DNA from: Taudactylus pleione
Taxonomy: Eukaryota; Chordata; Amphibia; Anura; Myobatrachidae
Assembly: GCA_031769625.1 (NCBI GenBank)
Contig: JAUIMM010000636.1
Coordinates: 3,397,001 to 3,461,000 of the forward strand
Reading direction: 5' to 3'
Length of the DNA: 64,000 nucleotides
Under the pieces are notes generated by a model, which had not been told where the DNA came from, did no database searches, and saw nothing but the letters and a program-made list of their open reading frames with translations. The stretch's first letter is position 1, and every line of letters begins with the position of its first letter. This document shows, piece by piece, positions 35,528 through 46,780 of this stretch. The translations under genes were made by a program, and so were the position numbers.

Positions 35528-36868
35528 GCAAGCAAAAGACAGTGGATTTTATAAAAATGTCATTGCTCCCTTTTTTTTGTCCTTTCTTTTTTTGTCAATG
35601 TTGGAGGTATTTTGAAAATTCATGATCAAATTCATTTTCTTGTTTTTGCTCTTCGCTAGAGGAAAAAATATACATAAATACTCATCTGCACAAGGGGCCA
35701 GGTCTGGCTGGCCGGAAACTCTGGGGATCTGAATATTGTTTAGTTGCCCTTTTATTAAATCAGCCTTAAAATAGATATTTTTGGGCCTATTCAAAGATAG
35801 GCCCCCAAAGCAGCAGTTTACTTTAAACCATAATTCAGTCAACAGTTCACTTTGAATCAGCCAATATTGCTGGATATTGACATTGGCAGTTTTATAATGG
35901 TTTAGGATAATGCACTGACTATGCTGACATCTGTACATTTAAGCTTTTATTAGCATATTCTAGGAATATACCAGCAGGGATCACGGGGGTTTTCTATTAT
36001 ATTTTCGTTGTATATATTTTGATAAAAATATATCATTCCCAATTGTTTATACGTTACATGCCTATAAACTGCCTGTTGCTAATAGGGGACGGAGATAGCC
36101 CAGATTATGTAGTTGTGACAAACTGGATTTGTTGCTTGTACATGTTCACAAATCCTAGTGTTGCACTTTTTCCATTTTGAATTTTAGGTTGTTGTACAAA
36201 GAGATGTTGAAAACATTTTGAGGTTTAAATTTCAAAAAATTTAGCCCAGTTCAGATTCCCCAATTAAAGAGTCTAGGACATGAATTATTTAGGCATTATT
36301 TGAGGTTAGAAATGGCTTTAAAATGTCCTCTTTGTAAAAGTATCATACCTAACAGTTTGAACAAATATATATTATATTATAGGACCCTGCTTTCTGCCAT
36401 TATGAACTTTCCCAAACACTGCTGAAAGATAAGTTGAACTCTGAATTCCAATTTTTGAAACTAAAAATATTGCATTTTATTGCTTTTTAGTTTATTTCTC
36501 CATTTCTTACTTTTTTAAATTTCCATATATGTTCTGTGTGAAATTTGGATGATTTGTAATTTTTTATACTTTGATTATTAATAAATTATATTTTTATACT
36601 TATGAACCCTTAGGTCAGTTTTAGTTTTTCATGTATTAAAAGGTTCTTCACATGCTCTTAACTATATATGAGGATTAGGCATATATTTTTGCACTAAGTC
36701 ACTTTCAATGTTGTTACAGTGATGTTACACCAGCAAATAAGCACGTTTGCACTTATTTTTCATAATATTGCACATGTTGCACACTTTCACTTTATAAATC
36801 ATTCAGAAATTGTACTAATAGGCTTGTTGCCAACTACATTGTCTGATAAAATATATATTAGAATTAAG
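35525..36868. other. AT-rich spacer, no gene seen
   Basis: Nothing recognised. Confidence 0.5.
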
Positions 36869-37307
36869 CAATGCCGGATTAAAAAGGGGGGGGGGGGGCG
36901 ACAGGGGCCTCCACACAAGGTCAGTGTAACCCTGCCGGGAACAGTTGTCCACTGACACCTGTTCCCGGATTGAGGCTCACTACCGCGCTCCGGTGTTGCT
37001 GTATGTAGCAGCACCGCCAGTGCTGCTGCATACAGCGCAGAGCGGGTCCCATGTCCTCTCATCGGTGTCACGTGACACTGATGAGAGGACTAGGAAGCAG
37101 CTCTGCCGGGAGGTCCCGCCCGCACTCTGTGACTAAGGTAAGTCAGCCTCCCACTCCCACACCATACAGAGCAATAGGCTCTGTATGGTTTGGGGGTGGG
37201 AGGCTCAGGGTGGCTAGGGGTAGGGAGAAGGGGGGGCTCCGTGTGGCTTGAAGGGGGCCCCCCAATTTACTTGCCCTGGCGCCCCCACAAGCCTTAATCC
37301 GGCCCTG
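36869..37307. mobile_element. 439-bp non-autonomous hAT element with perfect 8-bp duplication
   Basis: The left end CAATGCCGGATTAA pairs with the right end TTAATCCGGCCCTG. GAATTAAG flanks both ends exactly (36861-36868 and 37308-37315). A G-rich tract follows the left end. The interior has several hairpins, among them CTCTCATCGGTGTCACGTGA with its inverse. No transposase. Confidence 0.88.
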
Positions 37308-37315
37308 GAATTAAG

Positions 37316-37895
37316 TATTTACAGTGAAAGAAGTTTTATAAAACTTTTCTACTTGAATTGGAAAAGTTTTGCAAATCGAGTCACTGAGAAATAAACGCCA
37401 CTGAATCTATCTGTGGAAGGTTTACTTGTCTCTTTTTGTACTATATAATACACACTATAAATACAGTTTAAATATCAAAAAAACAAGTCTTATTTAAATG
37501 CCAGAGGGAAAAATAAATCATAAAATACATTTCTTTTATACATCACATATTTAGGAAAACTAGAGAGTAGGTGAAGGGCGGATGAGCCTAGCCATTAAGA
37601 TAGGCAGTACTATAATCTCAGTATATAACAAAATCAAAAGCATTTCTATGTAACCTGTTCCAAGGTTCTGAAGTAATATATCATACGGAAGCTGTAAATA
37701 GTAGGTTGTATCAATTGCATGGCGTTACTCAAAGTCTTGTTCAAAAGGTGACATCTGAATAAGTGCCTCATTTTAAAGCAAAATTGCTTCTACAAAACAA
37801 TTTTTCGTAAGGAGTAAGTCTGTATATTTTAGGTCATATAATATTAATAACACTCTATATACAGTTGAGTTGACAAACTATCTTTTCATTGCAAA
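37316..37895. other. Spacer, no gene seen
   Basis: AT-rich; nothing recognised. Confidence 0.5.
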
Positions 37896-38786
37896 GGGGT
37901 CTATTCAGCTAGAGTGACGATGTTGCCCAGAATATTATCGGGCAACATCGTCACGAGATTTGATAAATTATGATAAAATATGGAAGCTATGCAGCAATAT
38001 TTTGTGCAGGGACAGCGGTTGCGGCAACACGCTGTCCCTGCGATGTCACAGAAGGTATTGTTTTCGGGATTCCGAAAACTATCTCTTCTGTTTGTTCCCC
38101 TGCGCATGCTCAGTCATGCGCTCGGGAACAGTCTCTGCCCCTGCTTGCTGTGACCGCCGACGGGGTAAGTACAGCTCCAGCCTCCCGAAATTGATTGATA
38201 TGTATATACAGGCTTTATACTAGCCTGTATACATGTATATTTATGTGCTTTTATATTTTACATTTATATATAAATGTTAAATATAAAAGCACATAAATAT
38301 ACTAGCCTGTACACATAAATGTACATGTATACAGGCTAGTATAAAGCCTCTATACACATATCAATACATTTTGGGAGGTTTAAAAGACTCTAGACTGACT
38401 TACCTGCCGCCGATCACCATGAATCAGGGACGAAGACTGGGCGGGCTTACACAATGCTGCAGGGACTTATGGGAGAATTTCCCTCTGTCCCTGCAGTTTT
38501 CGGGATATTTAAGTATTTTCCTCATATAACGCCATTCTGAAATGGCGTTCTATGAAGGACATATTTATCGAGTGATTTAACACTTTGCTTTGCTGAATAG
38601 CAAAAAGCGTTAAAGCACTGTAGAGCTCAATGGCTGATCCCAATAGTGCGGGATGGGAATCACTGGAGAAGATAATTGCGTTATCTTCTCCATTATCCCA
38701 TTGCTGAATAGGAGAGTTACATAAAAAGTACGGAAATAAAAGTTTCCTTATTTTTTATGTAAAAAAATCAATGCTGAATAGACCCC
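37896..38786. mobile_element. 891-bp foldback MITE with GGGGTCTATTCAGC termini
   Basis: The left end GGGGTCTATTCAGC and right end GCTGAATAGACCCC are exact inverse copies. AAA flanks each side, a possible but weak three-base duplication. Within it, CGATGTTGCCC...GGGCAACATCG and GGGACAGCG...CGCTGTCCC make hairpins, and a long AT-rich palindrome lies at 38199-38363. Confidence 0.78.
38199..38363. repeat. Long AT-rich palindrome (about 165 bp)
   Basis: GATATGTATATACAGGC...TTTATATTTTACATT on the left is mirrored by AATGTTAAATATAAA...GCCTCTATACACATATC on the right, with an ACTAGCCTGTA block repeated in each arm. The arms are slightly uneven. Confidence 0.8.
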
Positions 38787-39061
38787 AAAATATTGGAAAT
38801 GCTTTGTAAACTAACAGTATGTTTTGTAGTCAATATGAACCAATATTAGTCTCAAATAACCAGATTAGTTAGCCATTGATATTGAAAAGACTTAAAGACG
38901 CATAACTACCTCTTAAAATAAAAGTTTAAAACATGTTCTACATATCTGTTATCAGTCTCTTCCTGAAACTTTATTAATGAACAATCTCAAGTAACTTGTA
39001 TCATGCCAAAGAATAATTCTGAGAACATTTTTATTTCAAGTAATTTAGAACGTAGACAGTC
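38787..39061. other. Spacer, nothing recognised
   Basis: Short AT-rich interval before the Gypsy relic. Confidence 0.5.
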
Positions 39062-39772
39062 TTTCTCTATGTTTTAAGCAGTGGAGGCTCCGGAGGATTC
39101 TTTTTTCTCGGCTCTAGGTTTACTTTACGACGATCCAGACAGGGCAGCCATGGCAGAGGCTAGCCATTGGTCCCTGAAACAGGAGAACCGGGCAGTGGAG
39201 GATTACTGTCGTGGAAGTGGGCAGTGGACTCTGGATGGAATGATCCTGCTCTGCGGAGTCAGTTCCGATGTGGGCTATCGGATCAGATCAAGGACATCCT
39301 GGTTCAACATCCCTCTGCAGACACACTAGATGACCTTATGGGTTTTATCATCCGCATTGACCTACATCTCCGGGAGCGCAGGTTGGAAAAGAATCTGCCA
39401 TCTCAAGCTCCTCGTTCCCCTATTTGGGTCCCTTCTGCAGAACAGGAGGAACCTACGCAACTGGGTGCTTACCGTCTTCCTGCAGAAGAAAAACGGAGGA
39501 GGTGCACACAGGGACCGTGAATGTATTGCGGTGGTAAAGGACATATGGCCCAACTTTGTCCCGTCAAGTCGGGAACAGGCAAGGACTAGATGGTTGTGGA
39601 GAGTTGCATCTAGGCCTTGCTCAAGTCTTCATATGGCCAGGTCTCAGTCTCTGCCTTTATTGACAGTGGGGCCATGGAGAATTTTATGGACCATGCATCC
39701 TTCAAGACCTTGGGACTTTCTCCTGAACCTTTGGATAGCCCAGTTGCAGTTGTTGGTCTGGATGGTCCTTAG
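39062..39772 (+). pseudogene. Ty3/Gypsy (Sushi-like) gag-protease relic
   Basis: These are remains of a Ty3/Gypsy retrotransposon gag followed by its protease. Gag would package the element RNA and the protease would process the polyprotein. The visible order is: a gag core with HWSLKQENRAVEDYC (from about 39155), then VQHPSADTLDD and RIDLHLRERRLEK (about 39300-39400), a motif I associate with Sushi-type gag. Next comes a zinc knuckle, YCGGKGHMAQLC (about 39524-39560), then a protease active site FIDSGAMENF (about 39655-39685). The frame shifts near 39230. A TGA stop lies exactly where the first knuckle cysteine should be. No reverse transcriptase, integrase or LTR was found. The relic ends abruptly at about 39772, where a hAT-like fragment begins. 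It cannot make a product. Confidence 0.82.
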
Positions 39773-39930
39773 GATGCTTCAGATGGTCACAACACTGCTC
39801 TTACTGCTCCCCGTAGCATCCACAGGATGCTCCAGGCATTGCTGTATTCACCGGCGATTGTGGCCCTGCTCCCATGTGACATCATACGGAGGAGGCGTGG
39901 CCCGCATCGGGCCCGCAAATAGTATATATT
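39773..39930. repeat. Fragment of the hAT-like repeat also at 28319-28640
   Basis: It shares TTAGGATGCTTCAGATGG-type and GGATGCTCCAGGCATTG sequence and a TTCACCGGCG block with that copy. No termini. Confidence 0.45.
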
Positions 39931-40046
39931 TAAAAATGGGCCACGGCAGAAAAAAGGTTCCACATCCCTGCTGTAGGTCATTGATACCGCAGTGTAGTAT
40001 TTAAAATTTTTACAAATTGACGTGTGTGCTTTACCACACTTAATTC

Positions 40047-43000
40047 GTGTTTGTTGATATGGAGAATGATCAGTTGAGAGGAGAGCAGGAACCACATACT
40101 AAGGCTGGAGCTGCTGCCATTGCCACCAGTCATGATGATACTAGTCCGTCTATGTCATCTACTAAAGCTGATGCCCAAGGGCATACAGGGCTTAAAGGTG
40201 AGTACACACCTGACAGATATATCTGCAGATCGAGACCATATCTGCAGATGATGGTCGTTCATACACACTGAACGACCATCATCTGCATGCTGCAGCGTGT
40301 ACCGGTGGCCAGGGGGCAGGTAGGGGGTGTGGCCTAATTGCAGAAGGCGTGGCTACGCCCCCTTCGGGGGAAAAAAACATTTGCGGTGCTGGGGAGGGGG
40401 CGCTGTGTGCCACTCAGACCGGCACACAGCCAATGGGGGGCGCGATCAGTGTGATCGCCCCCCCCTTTGGCACAGGAGACTGCTCGGGCTGCTGCTTTAG
40501 CAGCCTCGGACAGTCTCCCAGTGCATCCCAGCACACAGCAGCATATGCTGGACTTATGTGGATGGGGAGCTGTGCCGGACACAGGTAAGTATTACTCAGT
40601 CGCGGCTCCCCCCCCCTCTCTGCACACCTGTGTACGGGCGATCCGTACACTTGCCGATGGACAGATATGTTTGCAGACATATATGTTCATTGCTGTGCAG
40701 CACAGCCAATGCGATATGTCTGTGAACGACGTTGTTCACAGACATATCATCTGTACACACTGGCCAACGGGGGCACGATATATTAGCCGAACAATTGATC
40801 GGCCAATATATTGGCCAGTGTGTACCCAGCATAAGTCAGGGCATCTAAGATCTGATAACCAATCTGTTAAATTGGTAAAGAAAAAACATCAAAGGGAAAG
40901 TTAGCTGCAGAAAGACATAAAATTGGCAATATGCCTTTCACCACATGAATTTATGATTGGTGGTTCTGCCTCTTATGATGATGTAAGCCCTTCTCCCTGT
41001 AGCCATTTAAAAAAATTAAAATCGTTAAGGCACAGGAATCAACTGTGTGCTCAGAAATGTTACAAATCCCTGAGGAGAGTCTAAGTGTGTCGGCGGGTGC
41101 CCTGTGTGAGCCTGACCTTTCCAAAACTGTACTCGAATAGGAGCTTCCTTCTACAACTTGTGCGTCTTCTGCAAATGTGGAGATGAGCAGCACAAGTCAA
41201 CATGCTGACATGGAAATTGCGGATGCTTCTGTGGAAGTGCACCAGAATGAGGAGGATATTTGTGTATCTGATGCTAATAAGAATGTTGATGATGAGGATG
41301 TTGTCGATGAGGATGTTGTTTATGTAAATCAGGCCCCAGTGGAAACAGTTGTTGCCCATGAGAAAGAAAAGCCCATTGTCATGCCTGGGCATAATACAAA
41401 TAAATCCACTTCTTATGTGTGGAATCATTTCTACCCAAATCCGGACAATTGTCAGGCCATCTATACCCGTTGTCATGCCAGAGTAAGTAGAGGTTGGGAC
41501 CCTAACCATCTAGGAACCTCCTCCCTGTTACGTCATTACAGCGCATCCGTCAAAAGTGTTCGCAAAATTCAGAAACTTTGGCTAAAAAAGTAACAACAAG
41601 CAGTCCAGCATCAGCTAGCTCCCTTTTCTCTGCTAGGTCTGAGCACCTGGCATCTTTACCACCTTCATCAATAATATTCTCAATTATGATCAGAAGTACT
41701 GCATCCAATTTTATAAGGCTAACTCAGTCCTCCCCTATCCTGGATTCCTCAGAAGAATCCTTGAGTGCTATGCCTTCTGCTGCTGCTGCAGGGAGTGGAT
41801 CTTCATCCCAGAATGGGACCAGGAAGACTACTAGTAGTAGTTCTTAAAAACAATTGACTGTTAAACAATCCTTTGCAAAGGGGAACAAGTATGACAGCAG
41901 TCGACCAGTTGCACACCGGATCACTGACGCCATAACATCTATGCTGCTATTGGATGTGCATCTGATATCCGCCATTAGTGCAGTGGGTTTTAGACAGTTA
42001 ATTGAGGTCCTCTGTCCCCACTACCAAATCCCATCTAGGTTCCACTTCACTAGAAAAGCAATTCCCAGCCTGTACAGGGATGTTTAAAAAAAACGTAGTG
42101 TCCTCCAAAATGCCGTTGTACCCACTGTCCACTTAACCACAGATATGTGGACAAGTGGAACAGGGCAAACACATGATTACATGACTGTAACAGCCCACTG
42201 GGTGGGTTTATTGCCTTCAGCGGTACCAACCGCAGCAGCAGCATCTAAGATAAAGCAGCTTATTCAGAGGCAGCCTACATACTTTGTTTATAACCGGTTT
42301 CACTAAGAGGCATACTGCTGACAACCTCTTCGAAAAAAAAAAGGAAGTCATTGCAAAATGGCTTACCCCGCTTGGACTCTCCTTGGGATTTGAGATTTCT
42401 GACAAAGCCACCAATATTGTGAGAGCATTACAGCTTGGTGAATTCCAACACGTCCCATGTTTTGCTCACACTATTAACTTGGTGGTGCAATTTTTTTTTA
42501 AATGACAGGGTCATGCAGGAGATGCTCTCCGTGACCCGCAAAATTTCTGGGCATCTTCGACATTCAGCAGGTGCATGTAGAAGATTGCAGCACCTGCAAA
42601 AAAAATTTAATTTGCCCTGTCACCAGCTAAGGCAAGAGGTAGTCACCAGCTAAGGCAAGAGGTAGTTACGAGCTGGAACTCCACCCTTTATATGCTTGAG
42701 TGGATGGAGGAACAGCAATTAGCCATCCAAAGCTATACAACGAAGTATGACATAGAAAGAGGAGGGGACTCTACCTTACTCAAGTCCAGTGGAAAATACT
42801 TTCCATGTTGTTCAGAGTGCTGAAACTGTTCGAAGTAGTCACCTGTGAAGTGAGTTCAGACACTGCAAGCTTAAGTCGGGTAATTTCCCTCATTAGACTG
42901 TTGGAAAAGCAGCTTGCGAAACTGAAGGAGGAGCTGAAATGAAGCGATTCTGCTAAGCATGTCGGACTTGTAGATCAAGTTCTTTATTTGCTTTGCAGGA

Positions 43001-43620
43001 TCCAAGGGTTGTCTGGTTCTTCCAATCAGAGCAATACATTTTGTCGACCGTGCTCGATCCTAGCTTTAAGTCATATGTTGTGTCTTTCTTCCCAGCGGAC
43101 ACAGATCTTCAGAGATGCAAAGAGCTGTTGGTAAGCATATTGTCAGCTGAAGCGGCACATTATGCAGCGATGGCTCCTCCTTCAGGTTTTCCAGCAAGTG
43201 CGGCTGCCAGTAAAAAACTAAACTTTCCCAAAAGAAGACCCACTGGTTATGCAAGATGAGTCAATACAACCAATATTTGACATCTGGTTAGGTCTAAAAG
43301 AATTGCCTACAATTAATTAGACCTCTACCGTGACTCCATCTGATTTGGTAACCATTTAAAGAATGGTTTAGGAGTATTTTAATGATAGCGTCCAAATAGG
43401 CATGTCAGACAGTCTGTTTCACTACTGGCAGGAAAAAAAAGGCAATTTGGAGGCCCTTGCACAAATTGGCTTTGCTTTACTTGAGCTGCCCACCCTCCAG
43501 TGTGTACTCAGAAAGAGTTTTCAGTAATTTCACAATGAAGACCTTGACTGCCAATTACATCCAAAAATTACAGAGGCATCTGAGGCTGTAATGGTGGATT
43601 CCAGCAGGGACAAATTAATA
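40047..43620 (+). pseudogene. hAT transposase (BED-finger type), heavily decayed
   Basis: A hAT transposase binds element ends with an N-terminal BED finger and cuts with an RNase H-like DDE core. Pieces run in order on the plus strand. An acidic or polar N-terminal region begins with an ATG at 40047 and is interrupted by a MITE (40196-40831). A BED-like finger lies at about 41400-41570, with YVWNHF and LGTSSLLRHY. Its first cysteine is Tyr in IYTRCHARV and the final histidine is lost, so zinc binding is doubtful. The DDE core starts near 41850: TTDMWTS (about 42133-42156) holds the first Asp and SDKATNIV (about 42395) the second, followed by PCFAHTINLV. The C-terminal dimerisation motif YLSCPPSSVYSERVFS is at about 43478-43526. 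At least four frameshifts or stops break it, for example TAA in 42087-42305 and a 23-bp tandem duplication at 42615-42662. Confidence 0.85.
40196..40831. mobile_element. 636-bp PIF/Harbinger-like MITE inserted into the hAT gene
   Basis: The ends AGGTGAGTACACAC and GTGTGTACCCAGCA pair through their inner bases, and TAA flanks both (40193-40195 and 40832-40834). Internal arms include ATCTGCAGATGATGGTCGTT with its inverse AACGACCATCATCTGCA, and ATATGTCTGTGAACGACGTT with its inverse. It is GC-rich in the centre. It splits the hAT N-terminal coding sequence, so it arrived after the hAT did. Confidence 0.8.
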
Positions 43621-43740
43621 TTATGTGAAGATGATGTACACACAAAACAAGCTACCGTTGGTAGCTTGTTTTGTGGTGGCCCAAACAAACCAATCGCTTC
43701 AGCCACAATTGACAGTCCCTGTCGCTGAAGTGATTGGTTT
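43621..43740. repeat. Two adjacent hairpins in the hAT 3' flank
   Basis: Hairpin 1: ACAAAACAAGCTACC, GTT, then its exact inverse (about 43640-43673). Hairpin 2: AACAAACCAATCGCTTCAGC faces GCTGAAGTGATTGGTTTGTT (43684-43742). They are likely part of the hAT non-coding end. Confidence 0.75.
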
Positions 43741-44040
43741 GTTAAACTGTGCATGTCCTATATATACAACATAAGGGTGGGTGAAAGGCCCAAGGACAAT
43801 TCCTCTTTTCTTTGCATTATGTGCTGTTTGGGGCATTGCTGCCTGACATTTTTAATTTTATAGTTTATGAAACTGCCATCCTGTCTGCCACTGCTGTGTA
43901 GCAAAGTTTAATAGATGTCCTATATATTTTTAAACGGCCGTGCTTTTGTGCCACTGCTCTGATGCTTACTTTTTTTTTATAGTTTCATACTGTATTTATT
44001 TCAACTAAAATCAAAAATAGGTATACTTGCAAAATAGTGT
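43741..44040. mobile_element. hAT 3' non-coding region
   Basis: It contains AGGGTGGGTGAAAGGCCCAA and GTGCTGTTTGGGGCATTGC, which I recognise from the 3' regions of BED-type hAT elements. It has no open frame. The hAT terminus itself could not be placed. Confidence 0.5.
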
Positions 44041-44072
44041 AATGCCAATTTTCAACCTTGACTTGTAGGGGA

Positions 44073-44610
44073 AACTGTCGGGAAGCCAATGGAGGGAATC
44101 CCGACCACTGGCTTCCCAACTGTATAATCCCGGCAAGGGTTAAATGACAAGCGATGAAATCCCGACGCCTGTCATTTTCCCTACGCCGGAAGCCCAACAC
44201 CCAGCTTACCGATCGAAGGTAAGCCGGGCGACAGGCGCGGACAGCCCCGGGGGGGAGAGTTAGGTTTAGGGTTCCCAGGGGGCACTTAGGGTTAGACACC
44301 CCCCAGGAGGTAAGGTTTAGGCTAGGGGGAGGGGGGGGGTTAGGGTTAGGCACCCCCGGGGGGAGGTTAGGGTTAGGCACACCACGGGGGACTTAGGTTT
44401 AGGCAGCGGTGAAGGGAGGGTTAGATTTAGGCACTTAGAGGGGGGATTAAGGTTAGGCACTTGGGGTGAGGTTAGGGTTAGTCACCCCTAAGGGAGGGTT
44501 AGGGGGTAGAATAGGTTAGTGAGTACTTACCTTTCGACGATCAGGATTTTCAGTGCTGCCGGGATGCCGCTGTTGGGATTTGAACTGCCGGTCTTACTGA
44601 ATCCATTTGT
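44073..44610. mobile_element. Foldback element with TTAGGG-like minisatellite core
   Basis: The left end carries CTGTCGGGAAGCCAATGG facing CCACTGGCTTCCC, a hairpin. The right end carries GATCAGGATTTTCAGTGC and TGCCGGGATGCCGCTG. Between them (44255-44515) GTTAGGGTTAGGCAC units alternate with CCCCGGGGGG-type spacers. The plan is the same as at 56213-56835, in the opposite orientation. It interrupts the hAT remains. Confidence 0.65.
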
Positions 44611-44799
44611 AGATACAAACCTGGTGGGCTTGGTTTTCCTTGATCATAACAGCCATGTTTGGTCAGATGCAACTCAAACACCAAATGAAAGGCTATTTTG
44701 TGATGGTATCTGGAGATGTTCTCTCTCCTCCCCTCCCAGCCTTCCCATCCATAATCCCAGTACAATGATAACAGATGTTTAGTACCTCTAATCCCTTGC

Positions 44800-44905
44800 T
44801 GTTCAGAGCTTCCGTTTTGTGTGCTGCCACAGACAGCATCTCCTGCATGCCCCTTTCATTTAAAAAAAATAAATACTGGTCCGCCACAAGAGTTCAACTG
44901 GGGCA
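44800..44905 (-). pseudogene. hAT transposase fragment in reverse orientation
   Basis: The minus strand reads FLNERGMQEMLSVAA. This is the counterpart of NDRVMQEMLSVTRK at about 42500-42545 in the main hAT relic, including the poly-T run before it. It therefore comes from a second, inverted hAT copy or a rearrangement. Only about 30 residues remain recognisable. Confidence 0.65.
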
Positions 44906-45199
44906 AAGACTGATGTGAATGAGTAAAAAATTACTCCCCACCTCCTTCCCTCATAAATTTGCTTTGGAATCAAAAACTTAAATTAAATGTACTATGAATC
45001 AACCCTTCCTTTCCCTGCCTTCAACTACATACATACTCCATCTCCCTCAGGCTTCGTGATTAATGAAAACATATGTTTCCTTATGTGGCATGTTTGAAGT
45101 TGAACTGCAACGTGTTTGTGCAAATTTGCTGCCACTTAGCTTAGTCAGTCAGCTAGCTTGGTGCAAATGATGGGCCTAAAGTGGCTGAAAACAATATTG

Positions 45200-45455
45200 T
45201 GAGCTGTTAGGTGGTCAAAATTGACTGGAGACAAGTGGAAATTAATGTTATTGAGGTTACTAATACTGTAGGAACAAAAACAGGTCCAAATTGTGATTTT
45301 AGCTGTTTTTATGATTTTTTAGCAAAAAATACAGATCCAAAACGAAAACACGCAAGGGTGGTTTTGCCAAAACCAAATTCAGATCCAAAACACAAAGGGG
45401 ATACAGATTCAAAACCAAAACATGGGGGTTGGCGCACATCCCTACTTTTAATACT
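45200..45455. mobile_element. Candidate hAT terminal region with CCAAAAC repeats
   Basis: AGATCCAAAACGAAAACACG, CCAAAACCAAATTCAGATCC and TTCAAAACCAAAACATGGGG lead to GTTGGCGCACATCCCTAC at the right end. This style of AC-rich region ending GCACATCCCTA is typical of hAT ends, inferred from memory. The matching left terminus was not found. Confidence 0.4.
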
Positions 45456-45644
45456 AACCTCTTCCTGGGCTGGTCATGTGGGGACGAGTTGCAATTAATA
45501 AAAGGTACTTTTAAAAAAGACAGCTAGCGCTATGCATAAATGCCTATAATCCCTGTTTTTGGTAGGTAGTCATTTGTTGCAACTGTGTCACTCTGATGAG
45601 TTTTTATGTTAGGTCTGTAAAATCCCCTTACATACAATATGCAA

Positions 45645-45730
45645 ACATTTTGGGGTGAAAGCCCTTTGCCAAAAGCTAAACATGTTTTGTGCCTATGGGC
45701 CTTCTGTCAATAAATTTTTGGGGTCAATAC
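45645..45730. repeat. Dispersed repeat tail, possibly related to 1740-1830
   Basis: TTTTGGGGTGAAAGCCC with CAAAAGCTAAACATG is followed by GTCAATAAATTTTT. The arrangement resembles the GAAACGTTG repeat tail but is diverged. Confidence 0.3.
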
Positions 45731-46537
45731 CGAAACTGGAAATTGTCCAACCTTTGTTGTCTTTATGCGTGTACTCAATTATTGTATGGGTCTGGGCACT
45801 ATGTGGTGTGTGACCTGTTCCAGCTTGTTGTCTGTCTGCATGTACACAAAGAATTGTGTTTGCATTGAGAAAAAAACCCTGGATGCCATAGCAGCATAAC
45901 CTGACATGTGTATGTGCATACCAGATCTGTGTTTATGATCCGCCTGCTATCTGCACTCACTGTGCAGTGGATGAAGCCCAGTGTGTCACTGAAAGTGAGA
46001 TCGTTATACTAAATGACTGCATCATCATGCCTCATTACAACCCTTGCTTTTGATTGGTACAACTTAATGGAATATGGTTAAACCATATGACTACTGAATG
46101 TCAGAAAACATAGCTAGGAATGCAAAAGGTTGCTAGTAATTACTCAGGAACAGGATCACAATAACAAGATAATTACATAGCATTTACCTAGTCACTTTTT
46201 ACAGCATCTTAAAATATGCAATTATGCGTGTCATTCATGAAGCTACTGATTAGTTTGTTCTAATTATTATAATGAGTGGAAAACATCAACTTTTTTTTTT
46301 ATTATTAAATGCATCTTTGGAGACCCTAACATGTAAAGGTTATGCAAAAATTCTAACTGCTGGCTACCTTTTGTGTAGAATGCTTAACATGCATAGTATG
46401 ATATGTATGTTTTTATTATCTTTTTGTGATACGCATGAACAGTCATTTGGTCACAGAAGACAGATAATTATCACAGGAGACAGATGGCCAATATGCCTTT
46501 ACAGCACACTTTCTATTGGTTATGATAGGTAACCAAG
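45731..46537. other. Spacer, no gene seen
   Basis: Nothing recognised. Confidence 0.5.
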
Positions 46538-46660
46538 GGCCCCATTTACAAACGAAATATAACCCCTTTAGCGCTCGCTAAAGGGGTTATACCATCTTGC
46601 TGTATTTAGTAAACAGCGGTAATCTTAGATTACCGCTGTTTGTACAGCATCGCTCTCGCC
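46538..46660. mobile_element. Left part of a foldback MITE with nested hairpins
   Basis: It starts GGGCCCCATTTACAAACG. AACCCCTTTAGCG...CGCTAAAGGGGTT (46562-46590) and AAACAGCGGTAATC...GATTACCGCTGTTT (46611-46642) are clean hairpins. The right terminus was not found. Confidence 0.5.
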
Positions 46661-46667
46661 ATCTAAA

Positions 46668-46780
46668 AGATCCCTCATTTGCTGATTCATACCATAGCTG
46701 TTATGTGTGTGTTGGGAAGGAAGGGATCCCTCATTTGCTGTTTCATTGCCATAGCTGTTATGTGTGTGTTGGGAAGGGGG
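46668..46780. repeat. Tandem duplication, two units of about 57 bp
   Basis: GATCCCTCATTTGCTG followed by CATAGCTGTTATGTGTGTG and TTGGGAAGG occurs twice in a row; the second copy ends in a G run. Confidence 0.85.
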
